The translations under genes were made by a program, and so were the position numbers. From Shewanella cutis (GTDB lineage Bacteria > Pseudomonadota > Gammaproteobacteria > Enterobacterales > Shewanellaceae): 64,000 nucleotides of DNA. Shown in pieces: positions 60,434-64,000 of this stretch (positions within the stretch are counted from its first letter, which is position 1; each line of letters starts with the position of its first letter). Location of the stretch: assembly GCF_022410515.1 (NCBI RefSeq), contig NZ_JACSDI010000015.1, positions 25,157 to 89,156 of the forward strand. The letters run 5' to 3'. The notes below the pieces were generated by a model. The model was not told the DNA's origin. It made no database searches and was given only the letters and a program-made list of their open reading frames with translations.

Positions 60434-61432
60434 ATGAGCCAAACGCCCCAAAACTTTCCTATGGAAGAGTTTTCAACGGAACACGATTTAAATACTTCTG
60501 AACAGCAAGCCTTTTGGCAAACCGTTGTCCAAGACACACTCAACACGCATGATGGATTAACCTTGGCCTATATGATGGTTAAGCATCCTAAAGCCCATGC
60601 CAGCATTGTCATCAGTAGCGGCCGTGTCGAGTCCTACTTAAAGTATCAAGAATTGGTATTTGACTTATATCAGCAAGGTTATTCGGTGTTTGCCATAGAT
60701 CACCGCGGTCAAGGATTATCGAGCCGCATGACGGCAAATCCCCATCAAGGCCATGTGCGTCGGTTCAACGACTATATCGACGACTTTGCCCTGTTTATGC
60801 AAAGCATTGTACTCAAACATGCCACTTCGCCACTGTTCTTGCTCGGGCATTCCATGGGCGGCGCCATCGGTACCTTGTATCTCAAACAACATCCCGATGT
60901 CTTTACCGCTGCCGCATTTTCAGCACCTATGTATGGCATCAAGTTACCCATGCGTAAAGGGTTTGTTCGTTGGTTAGCCAGTAAACTCGATACCAGTCTC
61001 AACGGTGGAGAGCCTAATTATGTGCTAAGTGGCCAAAACTATAAAGCTGCCCCCTTTAAGGGAAATGATCTCACCCATTGCCAGAGTCGTTACCAAGCCT
61101 ACCGAGAATTGTATGAGGCGGCGCCAAAGTTGCAGCTAGGTTCACCGACTAACCGCTGGCTTACTGAATCCTTAGATGCAGCCGATGCTTGTGTCTTGGC
61201 AACAACGCATATACGTACACCCATTCTGATCCTACAAGCAGGTGAGGATAAAATTGTCGACAATGCCGCGCAAAATCTCGCGGTGAGTTCTAATTGCCAA
61301 CTAAAAGTGATTGCAGGTGCAGCCCATGAAATTTTTATGGAGAAAGATAGCTATCGCAATCAAGCACTAAATTACGCACTCGACTTTTTTAAACGCTACG
61401 CAACAAGGGACGTGGACACACAAGCTGTTTAA
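60434..61432 (+). CDS. pldB: Alpha/beta hydrolase, lysophospholipase L2-like
   Basis: Likely hydrolyses lysophospholipids at the inner membrane. From the ATG at 60434 the product is 332 residues. The nucleophile elbow GHSMGG is near residue 138, the oxyanion/early region is FAIDHRGQGLSSR near residue 90, and the catalytic acid and His are in LQAGEDKIVD and GAAHEIF near residues 274 and 296. FNDYIDDFALFM matches PldB proteins. The frame opens at a GTG (60422). Its 3' end overlaps the convergent EAL-protein gene by 44 bases. Confidence 0.88.
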   Translation: MSQTPQNFPMEEFSTEHDLNTSEQQAFWQTVVQDTLNTHDGLTLAYMMVKHPKAHASIVISSGRVESYLKYQELVFDLYQQGYSVFAIDHRGQGLSSRMTANPHQGHVRRFNDYIDDFALFMQSIVLKHATSPLFLLGHSMGGAIGTLYLKQHPDVFTAAAFSAPMYGIKLPMRKGFVRWLASKLDTSLNGGEPNYVLSGQNYKAAPFKGNDLTHCQSRYQAYRELYEAAPKLQLGSPTNRWLTESLDAADACVLATTHIRTPILILQAGEDKIVDNAAQNLAVSSNCQLKVIAGAAHEIFMEKDSYRNQALNYALDFFKRYATRDVDTQAV

Positions 61433-63839
61433 AGTCATTAACACTTAAGGCGCGAGCGATATTGTAACCTTGGAAATGGGTACAACCTAAGTGGCTAAAT
61501 AGCTGCTGTTGCTGTGGTGATTCGACGCCTTTGGCCACGATAGACAAGTTAAAGGCTTGTAGCGACTGAATCAACGCTTGGCTCCAGCTCGTATCGTTCG
61601 TTAAATTGGCGGCACAATGTAAATCGAGCTTCACCTCACTTAAGGGATAGTGACGCAAGCAACTCAAGGCGCCCAGTCCAGCACCAAAGTTATCTAAGGT
61701 TATTGCCACCCTAGCTTCAGCTAATCTATTTATCCTCGGCTGAACAAAGGCTTCAGCCGCTAGTAATGCACTCTCACTGAGCTCAATACCCAATTGTTGT
61801 TCACCGAGCTGATGGGCATTCACTAAACCCACCAATTGTTCGACAAAGTCGGCTTGGCAGAAAGACAGTGTACTGATGTTCAAGGTTAAACGCGGTAGGT
61901 GAATGCCCTGTTGTTTAAGCTGTTTAACTAACAGGCAAACTCGTTCGGCAACATTTAAATCGAGCGATGCAATCAAACCATGACGCTCGGCTAAATCAAT
62001 AAATTTAGCGACTGGGACAATTTCCCCATCCGCTAAATGCCAGCGGGATAAAACCTCGGCCGACACTATCTTGCCTTGCATATCCACCACAGGCTGGAAC
62101 ATTAACGACAACTGATTTTCGGCTATTGCACGTTCTAATCTGCTCAATAAAGACGATTCAGAATCCTGCGAGCGTTCTAAATCTGGGTGATAGAAAGCAC
62201 AACCTGCGTGGTCACTAGACTGAGCATGCTGCATCGCGAGCTCAGCACGCCGCACGGCGAGTTCTGGCGCAAGCGAATCCACAGAATCTAATAAGCAAAT
62301 CCCGATATTCGCATTTAAACGAAAATCATGTTCACCATAATGGAAGGGACGAGTGGCGATTTGTTTAAGCTCTGTTGCCAACGCCAAGGCTCGACGTCCG
62401 GCCATATTCGCATCAGCAGCCAACTCCTTAGCTAACAAGGCGAATCGGCCCAATTCGATATGGGCAATCACAATATTTTCAGCAAAATAACTCGAGAGTC
62501 TTGCACTTAATTGTGACAACAATCGCTCAAGCTCATGGGATGTAAGAGTATCATTCGCCCCAAGAGTTTCGACATTGAGTAATAACAAAGCTCCCCAATG
62601 TCCCGCACTAGCTCGCTGATTAAGGTATTGGGATAACTGCGCCATAAAGGTTTCAGGGAGCATCTTCGGCCCTGCCACTGATTGCTTCACTAATTCGGCA
62701 ATCGCAGCATGGTTTCTCTCGCTCTCAGAGACATCGACATGAATGCCAATCATTCGAGTCGGCCGACCAAGTTGGTCCCAATCGACTAACATGCCACGGT
62801 CAAATACCCAAACATAATGCCCATCTCTATGTTGTAAGCGATGGACACTCTCAAATTCTTTTGTCTTGCCACTGACATAGTCGTGCAGGCAATTCAATAC
62901 GGTCTGCTTATCGTCGGGATGTAAACGTGTTTCCCATGTTTGGAATGCACCTTCAAGCTCATCGGGCTGATAGCCAATCATTTCCTTCCAGCGATCGGAA
63001 AGGAACACTTCGTCAGTACGCAAATCCCAATCCCAAATACCGTTACGCGAACCTTCAACCGCAAACAACCAACGCTGTTCATTATCATTGAGCTGCTTAA
63101 CAGCACGCCCTAAATGTTCATGAACCTGTTGCAGTGTCGTTTGTAAAGACAAGACTTCGGATGCACTCCAAGGCACTTGAGTCAAAAACTCGGGAGTGCC
63201 CACCTGCTTCGCCGATTCACTTAACATCTTGAAAGGACGAATCAAGAGGTAATATAGAACAAAAGTAAAACCGATTAATAGCAAAGCCCCGAGGCCCCAT
63301 ACGCGCATAAATCGTTGTTGTAATTCGGTTGAAGCTTTAGCTACTAGCGGTGCAAGATCAGACTCAAAATAGATAAGCTCTGTCGCTTCAGGATATTGAG
63401 CATCAACGGGATAATAGGCTTGAATTGATAATCGGTCTGGATTAATTGAAATACTCGCCTGCCCAGATTGCACAACGGCATGATGACGAACCACATCGTA
63501 ACCATCAATCACTTCAATGGCATTGCTATCACGCCAAACTGTATGATTCGCAAATCGAATGCGGCTATTTGCATCCAGCAAGATATAAACCATGACATTC
63601 ATATCTAATGTCGCAAGTGAGACCTCCTGCTCAATGCGTTCTATATCCTGTAATGCTTGTGCTGATTGCACGACGGCCCGCATACGTAAAAGCTGCTGCG
63701 TTATTTGATCCACTTGACGTTCAGCCAACTCCTTGCGAACCTGTTTACTCTCATAAAAATACTCAGCCGCAACCAACACTAAATAAAGTGCCAGCATGCA
63801 GACTGGTATCAATACTGCGAGCGAGAGTTTACGAAGCAT
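61389..63839 (-). CDS. LapD/MoxY-like periplasmic sensor with PAS, degenerate GGDEF and degenerate EAL domains
   Basis: Membrane cyclic-di-GMP signalling protein of 816 residues from the ATG at 63839 (63908 adds 23 residues). Domain order: a helix, a periplasmic sensing region of about 130 residues, a second helix near 190-210, HAMP, a PAS domain (GIWDWDLRTDEVFLSDRWKEMIGY), a GGDEF domain whose active site reads ELGRFAL, and an EAL domain. In the EAL domain the signature is AEVLSRW and E-L-S-E is present, but DDFGTG is replaced by DNFGAG and AEGVET by AKGVES. Those two changes remove residues that bind the metal and activate water, so it probably binds but does not make or cleave cyclic-di-GMP. 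Confidence 0.88.
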   Translation of the reverse strand: MLRKLSLAVLIPVCMLALYLVLVAAEYFYESKQVRKELAERQVDQITQQLLRMRAVVQSAQALQDIERIEQEVSLATLDMNVMVYILLDANSRIRFANHTVWRDSNAIEVIDGYDVVRHHAVVQSGQASISINPDRLSIQAYYPVDAQYPEATELIYFESDLAPLVAKASTELQQRFMRVWGLGALLLIGFTFVLYYLLIRPFKMLSESAKQVGTPEFLTQVPWSASEVLSLQTTLQQVHEHLGRAVKQLNDNEQRWLFAVEGSRNGIWDWDLRTDEVFLSDRWKEMIGYQPDELEGAFQTWETRLHPDDKQTVLNCLHDYVSGKTKEFESVHRLQHRDGHYVWVFDRGMLVDWDQLGRPTRMIGIHVDVSESERNHAAIAELVKQSVAGPKMLPETFMAQLSQYLNQRASAGHWGALLLLNVETLGANDTLTSHELERLLSQLSARLSSYFAENIVIAHIELGRFALLAKELAADANMAGRRALALATELKQIATRPFHYGEHDFRLNANIGICLLDSVDSLAPELAVRRAELAMQHAQSSDHAGCAFYHPDLERSQDSESSLLSRLERAIAENQLSLMFQPVVDMQGKIVSAEVLSRWHLADGEIVPVAKFIDLAERHGLIASLDLNVAERVCLLVKQLKQQGIHLPRLTLNISTLSFCQADFVEQLVGLVNAHQLGEQQLGIELSESALLAAEAFVQPRINRLAEARVAITLDNFGAGLGALSCLRHYPLSEVKLDLHCAANLTNDTSWSQALIQSLQAFNLSIVAKGVESPQQQQLFSHLGCTHFQGYNIARALSVNDFKQLVCPRPLLRSV

Positions 63840-64000
63840 GGGTAGCCAAATGTCTTTAATAAAATGATGGACGCCCAATATGCTAACGGGAAACCCGTTA
63901 CTAAGCAAAAAGACTTAATACCAATTCCATTAACTAATTGGTCAGAATTGCCCATTGCCTGGTACACAATTCTATCTCTCTTGCTTTCTTCTCAATGAAG

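Noticed and set aside
1..64000. CRISPR array, prophage or complete insertion sequence
   Set aside because: No regularly spaced identical repeats with unique spacers, no phage structural genes and no transposase were seen. The integron cassettes lack an integrase in this window.

Overview
The window looks like a chromosomal segment of a Shewanella-type gammaproteobacterium. Protein sequences, gene order (coaD ... prlC ... gor ... tupABC-mobA-moeA-moaA-mutM ... yihI-hemN) and family-specific content (TIGR02001-type outer-membrane proteins, DUF3612 regulator, RyhB and CsrB small RNAs) all fit that genus. This is recognition from memory; no search was run. Almost all of it is ordinary core chromosome. 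The clearly accessory part is about 23.7-26.1 kb.

1-9.8 kb, envelope sugars: the 5' part of wecB, then coaD, a Wzi-like outer-membrane protein, and two divergent groups. One group encodes a UDP-glucuronate-type epimerase and UDP-glucose dehydrogenase. The other encodes a polyprenyl-phosphate glycosyltransferase, a TVP38-type membrane protein and an ArnT-like transferase. Together they could make and attach a uronic-acid decoration. 9.8-14.1 kb: an RND efflux pump with its membrane-fusion lipoprotein. 14.8-23.4 kb: two TorF-like outer-membrane proteins, a Tag-like DNA glycosylase, a glutathione transferase, a thioesterase, oligopeptidase A and glutathione reductase.

23.7-26.1 kb, integron cassettes without an integrase: two VCR-like attC sites bound a HEPN-like gene and a gene-less cassette that carries a tRNA-like element on the opposite strand. 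They are followed by about 700 bp of diverged direct repeats. 26.1-28.4 kb: a DUF3612 XRE-type regulator diverges from a small protein that matches only the N-terminal clasp region of malate synthase G. Three operator-like repeats at exact 14-bp spacing lie between them.

28.7-41.8 kb: a YeiH transporter, a 48-residue membrane protein, a PqiA-like protein, an HD-GYP phosphodiesterase, and a six-gene operon (TonB receptor, EcfA, EcfT, ECF S component, TiaS-like IDDTDD enzyme, small cysteine protein). That operon looks like a complete outer-membrane-to-cytoplasm uptake system for an unknown compound. Then come menF, a periplasmic binding protein, yhhQ behind a preQ1-I riboswitch, and a GNAT acetyltransferase. 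41.9-42.05 kb: Fur box and RyhB small RNA.

42.1-51.5 kb, tungsten/molybdenum: a sigma54-type two-component pair diverges from tupABC-mobA-(mobB-moeA fusion)-moaA. A good -24/-12 promoter sits upstream of tupA. 51.6-64 kb: a small membrane protein, mutM, a 10-bp tandem repeat, a CsrB-type RNA, a zinc-ribbon methyltransferase, yihI, a DUF2489 protein, hemN, adenosine deaminase, a DUF885 lipoprotein, a lysophospholipase, and a PAS/GGDEF/EAL protein with degenerate catalytic motifs.
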